From Gelidibacter sp038243395 (GTDB taxonomy: Bacteria > Bacteroidota > Bacteroidia > Flavobacteriales > Flavobacteriaceae), in the NCBI GenBank assembly GCA_038243395.1, contig JBBSRC010000004.1, positions 21,714 to 85,713 of the forward strand: a DNA stretch of 64,000 nucleotides. The letters are read 5' to 3'. Position 1 is the stretch's first letter. Each line of letters starts with the position of its first letter. Both the position numbers and the translations under genes were made by a program. Of the stretch, positions 7,633-17,284 are shown piece by piece. Below the pieces are notes generated by a model. The model worked only from the letters and a program-made list of their open reading frames with translations. It made no database searches and was not told the origin of the DNA.

Positions 7633-8250
7633 TCAGGATCTCAAGGAAGATTCAAAAGGGATTCTGTTCAAAATACTTCTTCCAAGAGTTACCTCATCCG
7701 TATATTCTAATTCATTACCTACTGAAATTCCTCTTGCAATGGTTGAAGTAATAATTTCACAATCCTGAATTTGTTTGAAGATGTAAAAGTTGGTCGTGTC
7801 ACCTTCCATCGTAGAACTTAACGCGAAAATCAATTCTTTTACTCGGCCTTCTTTCACTTTTTCCATGAGCGAAACAATATTGAGATCATTGGGACCAATA
7901 CCATCCATAGGAGAAATTTTCCCGCCCAAAACATGGTATAAGCCTTTATAGGAACTTGTATTCTCAATGGCCATCACATCTCTAACATCTTCAACAACAC
8001 AAATGATTTCTTCTGTGCGACGCGGATTTGAACAAATTTCACAAATTTGGGTATCACTAATATTATGACAACTTGTACAAAATTTGATGTCGTTTCTCAT
8101 ATGTTGCAATGCTGAAGCCAATAAAGTAGTTTGCTCCTTAGGTTGCCGCAGTAAATGCAACACCAACCGCAACGCCGTACGTTTCCCAATTCCGGGAAGT
8201 TGCGACATTTCATTAACAGCCTTTTCGAGTAGTTTTGAAGAAAATTCCAT
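7633..8250 (-). CDS. recR: Recombination mediator RecR
   Basis: 205 residues, normal RecR length. A helix-hairpin-helix at residues 18-26 (LPGIGKRTA) is followed by a zinc finger with Cys58, Cys61, Cys70 and Cys73, then a Toprim domain containing CVVEDVRDVMAIE, and the Walker-B-like C-terminal region (GISVGNELEYTDEVTL). RecR works with RecO to load RecA onto SSB-coated gaps. The ATG at 8250 is followed closely by a conserved N-terminus. Downstream is the glycosyltransferase gene (7 bp gap); upstream is the divergent symporter gene. Confidence 0.97.
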   Translation of the reverse strand: MEFSSKLLEKAVNEMSQLPGIGKRTALRLVLHLLRQPKEQTTLLASALQHMRNDIKFCTSCHNISDTQICEICSNPRRTEEIICVVEDVRDVMAIENTSSYKGLYHVLGGKISPMDGIGPNDLNIVSLMEKVKEGRVKELIFALSSTMEGDTTNFYIFKQIQDCEIITSTIARGISVGNELEYTDEVTLGRSILNRIPFESSLRS

Positions 8251-8362
8251 GGGTGCGAATTTACGATTTTAGTCCAAAGTTTTGATCGTTTAACATATTC
8301 TTATTTCACATTAAAGACCGAAATTTGCAAATTGAAAATTTTATTAAGCCATTTTTCCATTT

Positions 8363-9805
8363 ATGAATTCTACAACAATTATCCTATTGATCCTTTCCTA
8401 TTTCGGAATTCTCATTTTGATATCTTTTCTTACCGGAAAAAAAGCAGACAACGACACATTTTTTAAAGCGAATAAACAAGCACCTTGGTACGTCGTGGCT
8501 TTTGGAATGATTGGTGCGTCCTTATCTGGAGTAACTTTTATTTCCGTTCCCGGATGGATTGAGGCATCTCAATTTAGCTACATGCAAGTGGTTTTGGGTT
8601 ATATTGTAGGTTATCTGGTTATTGGAACTGTACTGCTTCCGCTCTATTATAAATTGAATTTAACCTCAATTTACACGTATTTAGAAGAGCGCTTTGGAAA
8701 TGCGTCGTATAAAACTGGAGCCTCATTTTTTATCATCTCCCGAATTGTTGGCACGAGCTTTAGACTGTTCTTGTTAGCAAACGTTCTTCAGGTCATTCTC
8801 TTTGATGATTTGGGAATTGCGTTTTGGCAAACGGTATCTATGACGGTGTTTCTAATTTGGTTATACACTTTTAAGTCCGGAATAAAAACTATTATTTGGA
8901 CAGATACGTTACAGACTTTATTCATGTTAATTGCCATTGGTGTTACCATGTATTATGTGAGCGACGACTTAGGCATCAGCAGTGGAAATATTTTAGGTTA
9001 CGTATTGGATAGCGATCTCTCCAAAACCTTCTTTTTTGAGGATTATAAATCTAGCGATTATTTTTGGAAGCAGTTTATATCGGGCGCATTCATCGCCATT
9101 GTGATGACCGGATTGGATCAGGATATGATGCAAAAAAACCTGACCTGTAAAAGTTTAAAAGACGCACAAAAAAACATGTTTTGGTTTACCATTGTGTTAA
9201 CCATTGTGAATTTTGTCATTTTGAGCTTGGGATTGCTTTTAACTGTCTACGCACAACAAAATGGTATCGATGCACATAAAGATGAACTCTTTCCTATTTT
9301 GGCAAAAGAACATTTAGGCATTGGTGTGTTCGTGTTTTTCCTAATCGGATTAATTGCTGCGGCTTACAGTAGTGCTGATAGTACTTTAACTGCATTGACG
9401 ACTTCGTTCAGTATTGATATTTTGGACATTGAGAAAAAGTACAATGTCACAAAACAAATCGCAATTAGAAAGCGCATTCATATTATGATTTCATTCGTTT
9501 TGATCTTAGTGATTATTGCATTTAAATATGTAATCAAGGATGAAAGCGTGATTGCAAAACTCTTTGTTTTTGCTGGCTACACTTATGGTCCATTACTAGG
9601 ACTTTATACTTTTGGATTATTTACAAAATGGCAAGTCAAGGACAAACTAGTTCCTATTATCGCCATTTTATCTCCCATTTTAGCCTATATCATTAGTGAC
9701 AATAGTTTAAGATGGTTTGGATTTGAATTCGGATTTTTTATCCTCATCCTTAACGGATTATTGACTTTCTTCGGATTAATATTGATTCGTACCAAGCATC
9801 ACTAA
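8363..9805 (+). CDS. Sodium:solute symporter (SSS family)
   Basis: 480 residues, about 13 predicted membrane spans, matching the SSS/SLC5 family. Features include the N-terminal TM1 with YFGILILISFLTG, the ASLSGVTFISVPG stretch in TM2, the SRIVGTSFRLFLL helix, and the sodium-site region AAAYSSADSTLTAL in TM8. It should move a small organic solute, typically a sugar, proline or carboxylate, using the Na+ gradient. No substrate-specific neighbour is present. Its last 30 bp overlap the 3' end of the convergent CoA-binding gene, so the two transcripts collide. The 112-bp divergent space to recR holds both promoters. Confidence 0.9.
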   Translation: MNSTTIILLILSYFGILILISFLTGKKADNDTFFKANKQAPWYVVAFGMIGASLSGVTFISVPGWIEASQFSYMQVVLGYIVGYLVIGTVLLPLYYKLNLTSIYTYLEERFGNASYKTGASFFIISRIVGTSFRLFLLANVLQVILFDDLGIAFWQTVSMTVFLIWLYTFKSGIKTIIWTDTLQTLFMLIAIGVTMYYVSDDLGISSGNILGYVLDSDLSKTFFFEDYKSSDYFWKQFISGAFIAIVMTGLDQDMMQKNLTCKSLKDAQKNMFWFTIVLTIVNFVILSLGLLLTVYAQQNGIDAHKDELFPILAKEHLGIGVFVFFLIGLIAAAYSSADSTLTALTTSFSIDILDIEKKYNVTKQIAIRKRIHIMISFVLILVIIAFKYVIKDESVIAKLFVFAGYTYGPLLGLYTFGLFTKWQVKDKLVPIIAILSPILAYIISDNSLRWFGFEFGFFILILNGLLTFFGLILIRTKHH

Positions 9806-10144
9806 AGTACAAGCCATTTCAAATTTAATCCCAGCCGTCCTTAAGGATTTAAAAAATTCTGGATTTTCTGTGCCAGGGTTGAAAATTATACGATCTGGCT
9901 GTAATGAAACAAGATACTCATAAAATGGTTGTTGTCGTGAGGGATTCATATACATAGTTATGGTATCAACATCTTGATAGGGCTGTAATTCCGTATCAAT
10001 ATCCACGTCACTAACACTCCCTTTCTTTAACCCAAAAGCCACAACGTCATGCCCATGAGCTACGAGTTTGTGCATCGCTATATTGGAGTAGCGACTTGGA
10101 TTTAAGGAAGCTCCGAAGACCAATGTTTTTTTATTTTTTTGCAT
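9776..10144 (-). CDS. CoA-binding domain protein
   Basis: 122 residues forming one Rossmann-type CoA-binding domain, similar to YccU/YneT: KTLVFGASLNPSRYSNIAMHKL at the start, the VDIDTELQPYQDVDTITMYMNP core, and IIFNPGTENPEF near the end. Such stand-alone domains resemble the nucleotide-binding part of succinyl-CoA synthetase alpha subunits and may bind CoA or a related nucleotide; no enzymatic role is established. The 3' end overlaps the symporter gene by 30 bp tail to tail. The start at 10144 faces the broken receptor gene. Confidence 0.87.
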   Translation of the reverse strand: MQKNKKTLVFGASLNPSRYSNIAMHKLVAHGHDVVAFGLKKGSVSDVDIDTELQPYQDVDTITMYMNPSRQQPFYEYLVSLQPDRIIFNPGTENPEFFKSLRTAGIKFEMACTLVMLGTNQY

Positions 10145-10263
10145 AGTTTGATAGATTAATATTTTAAAAGATTAAATAGGAGCGTAACAATACACAAAAC
10201 TAATCGTCTCTACTTTAATAATCAAATCAAAATTCATCAATCAAATCAAAAATTCAATCACAA

Positions 10264-12710
10264 ATGAAATCATTATTTTTATTGTGCTTATTAACGTGTA
10301 CAACGTTAAATGCACAGTCGTCAGCTTCCATTGAAATTAAAGAAGGTTCTATTTCAGGAACAATAATAGATGCCCATCTAAACCAACCGCTTCCCTATGT
10401 TACCATTATCATTAAAAACGGCAGCAATGAAATCCTTTCTGGAGCCATTACCCAAGACGATGGCAACTTTAAAATTTCTAAACTGGCTGAAGGCCAATAT
10501 TCCGCAACCATCCAATATATAGGTTATAAGACTATAATTTGGCCTTTCAAAATTGGTAAAGAAATGTATGATGTGAATTTGGGCAAGATCCTTTTGGAAG
10601 AAAACATCGCGGCCTTGGACGAAGTTACGGTAGTGGCAGAAGTTTCCAGCATTCAACAAAAAGTGGATCGCAAGGTCATAACAGTTGGAAAAGACCTAAC
10701 CACTTCTGGCCCTACCGCAGCGGATATTATGAATAACATCCCTTCTGTAAGTATTGATCAGCAAACTGGCAATTTGAGTTTACGCGGCAATGAAAACGTA
10801 CGGGTTATGGTGGACGGCAAATTATCAAATGTTCCGGTTGACCAATTACTGAAGCAAATTCCTTCCACATCGATCAAACAAATTGAATTGATCACGAATC
10901 CTTCTGCAAAATATAATCCAGAAGGCATGAGTGGCATCATTAATATTATTCTACATAAAAATACCAATATCGGTTTTAATGGAAACCTCAACGTTGGTTT
11001 GACTAAAGACATTAATGCGCGATTCAACAGTTCGGTAGACTTGAATTACAGAAATGGAAAATTCAATTTATACGGAAATTATGGTAATAACATAGGAAAG
11101 TTTTCCAATTACGGTACTCTTGATCGGCTTGACGAGAATTCTCAACAAGCTTTCAATTTCTTTGACAACGACAAATCCCATTTATATAAATTTGGTGTCG
11201 ATTTTTACGCCGATGATAACAATACCATATCTGTATTTACAAATCAGAACACTTATGACGGCAAAGGAATAGGCACCGTCAATATTTATAAACCAAATAC
11301 TCCAACCCAAAGCCAAATATTTGATAATCTATCTGACAATATTTCGTCACAATACAATTTTGCGTTTAAACATAATTTCGCCAAGGAAGGCGAAAAAATA
11401 GATTTAGAGATCGACTATAACACCTTTGATAAAAATGAAACTTCGGATTTTACTTACACCAACATTTCTTTTCCTCCTAATTACAAAGATCACGTAGATA
11501 CCAATCGAGAACAAACTACCGTCAATCTGGATTATGTAAATCCACTAAGTGAGAAAGCAAAATTGGAATTTGGACTTGAGGCCCGATTATTCAATACAGA
11601 TGCTTATTATGACTCGACTGGCCAATCGTACGATGCAGCTGGAGGGATTATAAATACGCCAAGCACCGATTTTAATTATAAAAGAGATATTTATTCGGCT
11701 TATATAACTTATGGTAAAACTTTTGAAAAGTGGAGCTACCAATTCGGTGCACGGGCAGAAGCGGTTGCAGATGATGCACAAGCTATCAACTATTCATCAA
11801 CTTCCAAAGAAACGATTCCGTTCAAAAACGAATATTTCCAAGTGTATCCCTCGGCGTTTTTGACCTATACTCCAACTGAGAAAAGCGCTTATCAAGCCAG
11901 CATAAGCAGACGTGTGGATAGACCAAGTTTACGACAAATCAATCCGATTAGAGAATGGAGTTCTCCTTTGACTTCTTCTTACGGAAACAGTTTACCAATT
12001 CTATTGAAATAAACTATACAAGAAAAATGGAAAAAGGCTCTTTTACCGGAGGTGTTTTTTACCGAATTATCGAAGATGAAATTAATCGCGCCGTACTTAT
12101 TGACCGTTTGGATTTGAACAAGATGATTCTAACTTATGGTAATTTTGAGAACACTTCTGCTTATGGTATCGAACTATCAAGCACATACAAACCTACAATG
12201 TGGTGGAACTTCAACGCTAGTTTTGATCTTTTTGCCCAAACCCAAAAAGGGATTTCTGAAATTTTCAGCACGCCCATAGGACAATCTCCAACCGTAGAGG
12301 ATATTATGCTGAGTGAAATTACTGTAGACAATAACATTGCTTATAGCTTCCGAATTAACAACAATTTTAAGGCGACCAAAAAACTTACACTATCAGTTTT
12401 TGGCATGTACAGATCAGAACGTGAAGGGCTACAGTTTACAAGTGAACCCATGTATTTTGTAAATACGGGTTTACGATATAACTTTTTGAATGATGCTGCC
12501 ACATTCAGTTTCAATTACCATGATGTATTTAAGACGATGCATGCAGGATTTGAGAGTGAGGTGCCTTATCGTCAAGTTGGCAAATTCAATTGGGAAAGCA
12601 ATTCTTGGAACATCGGATTGTCTTATCGTTTTGGAGGTGGAAAGTATGATGCTCTAAAAAGAAAAAATAGAGGTAAAAATGAAAAGTCTGGAAGTGGTGG
12701 ATTTATGTAG
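10264..12710 (+). pseudogene. TonB-dependent receptor-like outer membrane protein, frameshifted
   Basis: Two overlapping frames (10264-12012 and 11955-12710) together make one outer-membrane beta-barrel protein of the receptor type with a carboxypeptidase-regulatory-like N-terminus. The first part has a signal peptide (MKSLFLLCLLTCTTLNAQ), the regulatory-like domain (SGTIIDAHLNQPLPYVTI), a plug (SLRGNENVRVMVDGKLSN) and barrel strands. The second continues with QFTNSIEINYTRKMEKG and ends in a glycine-rich GGFM tail. The break is near 11990-11995: after SSYGN the frame shifts at CAGTTTACC, as if about 16 bases encoding the usual PNLxP-type turn were lost. The first frame stops 9 codons later. 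Either a true inactivating deletion or an assembly error; the downstream part looks otherwise intact and undegraded. Confidence 0.88.
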
Positions 12711-12959
12711 CACAACTAACTGCAACAACTCATTGAATGGATGGTTGCTAACACTGGATAATTGCATTTTACATACTAAAAGCCTAATGGAATTTCCTGT
12801 CAGGAATGTTAAATTTTTGTTAATTCTTAACTTATCTTTGGAACACTCCATTCTAAATCCTTGTTTTATCAGTCCTAACGAACTATTGTCTTATTTTAAA
12901 TCGATTTGAATTAGCCTTCTACTTTTTGAGAAAGGGTATTAGCTAAGTAGGTATATTAA

Positions 12960-12986
12960 AATCCGGAGTTTCTACTTCGGATTTTT
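12960..12986 (+). terminator. Intrinsic terminator
   Basis: AATCCGGAG (12960-12968) pairs with CTTCGGATT (12975-12983), with one G-U pair, followed by TTTTT. It lies 250 bp after the receptor stop codon, so it ends either a long 3' UTR or a separate short transcript. Confidence 0.72.
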
Positions 12987-13220
12987 CTTATTTACCAAAG
13001 AATACCTCTTTCCTGATTTCATATTTTCATGAGCAACATCCTTATGACCAGGTAGTTGTTAAATTTGAAGGATACCACCTTCAAAATTTATTACTTTCTG
13101 TTAATTGATAGTTAAAGTCAAAATCTGATGAAATAAATTTGGAATATCCACGTCTAATTGTAAAGTGATAAGTTTTTAATAGTTAATCAAAGTGTTAGTT
13201 AAGTTGATTAATAGCAAGAG

Positions 13221-13251
13221 ACCCGAAACAGATTTTGTTTCGGGTTTTTTT
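13221..13251 (+). terminator. Strong intrinsic terminator
   Basis: ACCCGAAACA (13221-13230) pairs perfectly with TGTTTCGGGT (13236-13245), 5-nt loop, followed by a T-run to 13251. No gene ends within 500 bp upstream on the plus strand, so it probably terminates a small RNA or serves as an insulator ahead of fabH. Confidence 0.78.
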
Positions 13252-13457
13252 ATTTCTGCGGAGGCAGGAAACCTTAAGGTTCAGCGAAGCTAATCTTGAT
13301 CTTTCACTGATAATGCTTTCATATTATGATCAAAGGAAGAATATCCTCCGCAAGCAGAAATTATATTTATTTCAAAAATAAAAATCCAAACTAAGAAAAC
13401 AGAACACTAAGAAGTTTTGGTTGCGCTAAATAACTAGACTATGCTTTTCATCCCGAG

Positions 13458-13481
13458 ATCCCTGACTAGGCAGGGATTTTT
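13458..13481 (+). terminator. Hairpin at the 3' end of fabH
   Basis: ATCCCTG (13458-13464) pairs with CAGGGAT (13471-13477), followed by TTTTTA on the plus strand and touching the fabH stop codon. The T-run favours the plus strand, but the stem may also help end the convergent fabH transcript. Confidence 0.5.
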
Positions 13482-14490
13482 ACCACCTAATAACTACACT
13501 TCCCCACGTAAAGCCACTACCAAAGGCTGCTAACACCACCACATCGCCATTTCTTATTTTACCCTCTTCCCACGCTTCGGAAAGTGCGATTGGAATGGAA
13601 GCTGCCGTGGTATTTCCATATTTTTGGATATTATTGAATACTTGATCATCACTTAAACCAAATTTTTTCTGTATGAATTGTGATATCCTCAAATTTGCCT
13701 GATGGGGAATAAGTAAATCAATGGACTCCTTCTGTAGATTGTTTTTCTTTAAGCCTTCAATGATCACTTCACTAAATCTGACCACAGCATGTTTAAACAC
13801 AAACTGCCCGTTCATATATGGGAAATAGCTTAAGTCTTCAGGATTGTTTTCTTCGATAATATCGGTTACCCAACGCGTACCCATCCCTGGAGCTTCCGTT
13901 GCCAATTCTAAAGCATGTTTTCCTTCTGAATGTAAATGTGTGGACAAAATGCCTTTAGTAACGTCTTCTTCACGTGTTAACACCGCAGCCCCTGCCCCAT
14001 CTCCGAAAATGACTGAAATATTTCGACCTCTCGTGGATTTATCGATCCCGTGTGATTGTAATTCGGAACCAATTACCAAGATATTCTTATACATCCCCGT
14101 TTTTATAAACTGATCTGCGACCGAAATTGCATATACAAATCCCGAACACTGATTACGTACATCTAATGCACCAATCGTCCCGATATCCAACGCTTCTTGG
14201 ATCTGAACGCCTGGTCCTGGAAAATAATAGTCTGGACTCAAGGTCGCAAAAACAATAAAATCAATCTCATCTTTATCTAAACCTGAGTTTTCTATCGCTC
14301 GTTGAGCAGCTTTTAACCCCATGGTAAAGGTAGTCTCCTTATCTTCCGGCTTTGCCCAACGGCGTTCCTTTATCCCAGTACGCTCTTGGATCCATTCATC
14401 ATTGGTATCAATTATTTTAGATAGGTCGTCATTAGTAACCACATTATTAGGAACGTAATGCCCTAAACCAATTATTTTGGAGTTATACAT
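13480..14490 (-). CDS. fabH: 3-oxoacyl-ACP synthase III (FabH-like ketosynthase)
   Basis: 336 residues, thiolase fold. The active-site triad of condensing enzymes is visible: Cys115 in VRNQCSGFVYA, His in LLIPHQANLR and Asn in YGNTTAAS. The glycine-rich C-terminus AAFGSGFTWGS and the N-terminal TNDEWIQERTGIKERRWA are typical KAS III. It should condense acetyl- or branched acyl-CoA with malonyl-ACP to start fatty acid synthesis. It is not next to plsX or rpmF as in the classical fab cluster, so it may be a second FabH paralogue for branched-chain or specialised starters. A loop around residues 215-235 (DIIEENNPEDLSYFPY) is longer than in E. coli FabH. Monocistronic. Confidence 0.9.
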   Translation of the reverse strand: MYNSKIIGLGHYVPNNVVTNDDLSKIIDTNDEWIQERTGIKERRWAKPEDKETTFTMGLKAAQRAIENSGLDKDEIDFIVFATLSPDYYFPGPGVQIQEALDIGTIGALDVRNQCSGFVYAISVADQFIKTGMYKNILVIGSELQSHGIDKSTRGRNISVIFGDGAGAAVLTREEDVTKGILSTHLHSEGKHALELATEAPGMGTRWVTDIIEENNPEDLSYFPYMNGQFVFKHAVVRFSEVIIEGLKKNNLQKESIDLLIPHQANLRISQFIQKKFGLSDDQVFNNIQKYGNTTAASIPIALSEAWEEGKIRNGDVVVLAAFGSGFTWGSVVIRW

Positions 14491-14665
14491 AAGTCAATTT
14501 GTTTAATAATAATTTGTTTCGCAATTTAAACAATATCCGCAGTATTCATAAAATTACCGTTTTTAAATAAGTGATATGAAATAATTATCCGCTTTTTAAC
14601 AATTATTTGATAATGCCTTCTACGGTTTTAAGTATTTTAGGGACTTAACTAATTAATAATTTATA

Positions 14666-17116
14666 ATGAGAGCATCTTTATTTATTTTCTTCCTGTCCTT
14701 ATCCCTATTTAGCTTTGGACAAGTCAATTTATCTTATCAAAAACCGGATAAAAGCATCCTGGATCTTGCTGAAGCGCCTTTGGCACCTCGCATCAGCATG
14801 GATCGTAAAGGCGAAAACATCATTTTTCTTTACAGAAGTAACTACAAAACCATCGACGAGTTATCTGAAACCGAGTTGCGGTTAGGCGGTCTGAGGATAA
14901 ATCCGGCGACAAATATCGGGAGCCGCACCACTTATTATACGGACTTCAAAATGAGAAAAGGCAGAGAAGGCGATCCACAAAAGATTGCAGGAATGCCAGA
15001 AAATGGTCGACTGGCTTATCTATCTTGGTCCCCCGATCAGAATTCAGCAGCCTTTACAAATACCACAGCAAAGGGGGTAGAATTATGGTATATAGATATC
15101 AAAACTGGGCAAGCAAAAAAAATAACCGAAGACAATCTAAATGCCAATATGGGCAGACCTTATACTTGGTCTAAAAACAGTAATTACCTATTGGTACAAA
15201 TGCTTCCGTCGTCAAAAAAACAATTGATCGATCCTAAAGAATCTGTACCGGAAGGACCAACCATATCCGTCAGTGAAGCCGGCGTCAAAGCGCAAAACAG
15301 AACGTATCAAGATTTACTTACGAATCCTAACGACGAATACAACTTTGAGCAATTAGCATTGTCTGACATTCAAAAAGTAGATCTTAGTGGAAATGCCAGC
15401 AATTGGAAATCAACAGATATTTATCAAAGTTTAAATTTTTCCCCTGATGGAAAATATGTTATGGTCACTACCATCAACAAACCTTTCTCCTATTTAGTTC
15501 CTTATACCAGATTCCCATCTACCACTACGATTTACGATTCAAATGGCACTTTGGTTAAAAAAATATTGGAAGTACCACTTATTGAAGATTTACCACAAGG
15601 CTTTATGGCCGAACGCACAGGAATGCGTGGTTTAAACTGGCGTAATGACCAACCATCCACTTTAGTGTGGACGGAAGCCTTAGACGGTGGCGACCCTGCG
15701 AAGGACGTTCCGTTTAGAGATGAGGTGTTTCAACAGAAAGCACCGTTTACTGCTAAAAAACAATCCATTTTAAAAACTAAAGATCGTTTTGCCGGCATCC
15801 GTTGGGGAGATGAAAACACGGCGATTGCTTTTGACCGCTGGTGGAACAGTAGAAATACCAGAACGTACCTCTTTGATCCTTCTAATGCAAGTAAAGCTCC
15901 AAACGTGCTTTCTGATAGAAATTACCAAGATGTTTACAGCGATCCAGGAAACTTTGTGACCACATTGAACGACTATGATGAGTCCGTTTTAGACCTAAAT
16001 GCTGGGAAAGCCTACCTTATTGGGGATGGATATAGTGATGACGGCAAATTCCCTTTCATCGACGAAGTAAACCTCAAGTCACAAAAAACAGAGCGTTTAT
16101 ACCAATCCAATGAAAAAGATAAGGTCGAAAATATTTCCTTTGCCTTAGATGCGAAAGCAGGAGAATTCGTGGTTCAGCTGGAATCAAAAAATGAATATCC
16201 CAACTACTACATCCGGAATATCAAAAAAAGGATCGGACTTCAACCTTTAACGCAATTTAAAAATCCATTCAAAGGTTTGCAAGACGTCCATAAAGAAGTA
16301 ATTACCTACAACCGTTATGATGGCTTGCCACTAACCGGGACTTTATATCTGCCAACCGATTATAAGAAAGGCGAAAAATACCCGATGATCATGTGGGCCT
16401 ATCCACGTGAATATAAAGACAAAAACAGCGCTTCTCAAAGCACCTCTAACTCTAATGAGTTCACATATCCTTCGTATGGTTCGCCCTTGTATTGGGTAAC
16501 CAGAGGTTACGTGGTTTTGGATGCTGCTGCTTTTCCAATTGTGGGTGAAGGCGATGATCAACCCAACGACACCTTTGTTGAGCAATTAGTTGGGAACGCC
16601 AAAGCAGCTATTGATGCCGTTGATGCCATGGGTTACATTGATCGTGACCGCGTTGCGGTTGGCGGACACTCTTATGGCGCATTTATGACGGCCAATCTAT
16701 TATCACATTCTAATTTATTTGCGGCAGGAATCGCACGTAGTGGTGCTTATAATCGCACGCTCACGCCGTTCGGATTTCAAAGTGAAGAGCGCAACTATTG
16801 GGAAGCTCCAGAAGTTTACAATACCATGTCCCCTTTTCAAAATGCCAATACCATGAAAACACCATTATTGTTAATCCATGGTGAGGCCGACAATAATTCG
16901 GGTACCTATCCCATGCAAAGTGAGCGTTATTTCAACGCCTTAAAAGGTTTGGGAGCCCCGGTAAGATTAGTTATGTTGCCAAAAGAAAGTCATGGCTACA
17001 GTGCGAAAGAATCTATTATGCACATGCTTTGGGAACAGGATCAGTGGCTGGAAACTTATGTAAAGAATAAAAAGAAAAACAATGACATAAAAACAACAGA
17101 AACGATTAAAAATTAA
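14666..17116 (+). CDS. Secreted prolyl oligopeptidase family (S9) serine peptidase
   Basis: 816 residues. A signal peptide (MRASLFIFFLSLSLFSFGQ) points to export. Residues about 50-560 look like a beta-propeller domain, with recurring WSPDQN and FSPDGKYVM strands. The C-terminal 250 residues are the alpha/beta-hydrolase domain with nucleophile Ser near residue 669 in GGHSYGAFMTA, the acid residue region HGEADNNSGTYPMQSE and the histidine in ESHGYSAKES. It should cleave oligopeptides in the periplasm, probably after acidic or proline residues; the family includes glutamyl-endopeptidase-like members. Monocistronic, closed by a terminator at 17136-17166. Confidence 0.9.
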   Translation: MRASLFIFFLSLSLFSFGQVNLSYQKPDKSILDLAEAPLAPRISMDRKGENIIFLYRSNYKTIDELSETELRLGGLRINPATNIGSRTTYYTDFKMRKGREGDPQKIAGMPENGRLAYLSWSPDQNSAAFTNTTAKGVELWYIDIKTGQAKKITEDNLNANMGRPYTWSKNSNYLLVQMLPSSKKQLIDPKESVPEGPTISVSEAGVKAQNRTYQDLLTNPNDEYNFEQLALSDIQKVDLSGNASNWKSTDIYQSLNFSPDGKYVMVTTINKPFSYLVPYTRFPSTTTIYDSNGTLVKKILEVPLIEDLPQGFMAERTGMRGLNWRNDQPSTLVWTEALDGGDPAKDVPFRDEVFQQKAPFTAKKQSILKTKDRFAGIRWGDENTAIAFDRWWNSRNTRTYLFDPSNASKAPNVLSDRNYQDVYSDPGNFVTTLNDYDESVLDLNAGKAYLIGDGYSDDGKFPFIDEVNLKSQKTERLYQSNEKDKVENISFALDAKAGEFVVQLESKNEYPNYYIRNIKKRIGLQPLTQFKNPFKGLQDVHKEVITYNRYDGLPLTGTLYLPTDYKKGEKYPMIMWAYPREYKDKNSASQSTSNSNEFTYPSYGSPLYWVTRGYVVLDAAAFPIVGEGDDQPNDTFVEQLVGNAKAAIDAVDAMGYIDRDRVAVGGHSYGAFMTANLLSHSNLFAAGIARSGAYNRTLTPFGFQSEERNYWEAPEVYNTMSPFQNANTMKTPLLLIHGEADNNSGTYPMQSERYFNALKGLGAPVRLVMLPKESHGYSAKESIMHMLWEQDQWLETYVKNKKKNNDIKTTETIKN

Positions 17117-17135
17117 AATCATATCTAATTATTTT

Positions 17136-17166
17136 AAAAAGCCATTCTACTCCGAATGGCTTTTTC
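17136..17166 (+). terminator. Intrinsic terminator of the S9 peptidase gene
   Basis: AAAAAGCCATT (17136-17146) pairs with AATGGCTTTTT (17155-17165), 20 bp after the stop codon. Classical shape with flanking A and T tracts, so possibly bidirectional. Confidence 0.85.
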
Positions 17167-17284
17167 TATGCCATCTTGTCACAAATGTTGACTTGGCATT
17201 TTTGTTGACTAATAGGATGTTGGAAATATAAGTTTAACAACACCAGATTTCTGCCTTCGCGGAAATGATAAAAAATCATAAATT

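Larger units (their letters stand above)
12711..13479. other. Gene-free region with orphan terminators
   Basis: About 770 bp between the broken receptor and fabH without a convincing gene. It holds two strong plus-strand terminators (listed separately), a hairpin near 13061-13092 (AAATTTGAAGG / CCTTCAAAATTT) and TAnnTTTG-like boxes (TAAATTTG at 13060-13067 and 13134-13141). Palindrome fragments built on CTGCGGAGGCAGG and CTCCGCAAGCAG occur near 13255 and 13347. One or two short non-coding transcripts ending at the terminators are possible but unproven. Confidence 0.5.

Noticed and set aside
11955..12012. Programmed ribosomal frameshift in the receptor gene
   Set aside because: No slippery heptamer or downstream pseudoknot at the junction, and the missing turn points to a deletion.
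12679..12909. Plus-strand 76-aa frame after the broken receptor
   Set aside because: It begins inside the receptor's 3' end and is rich in Asn, Leu and Cys without structure; likely chance.
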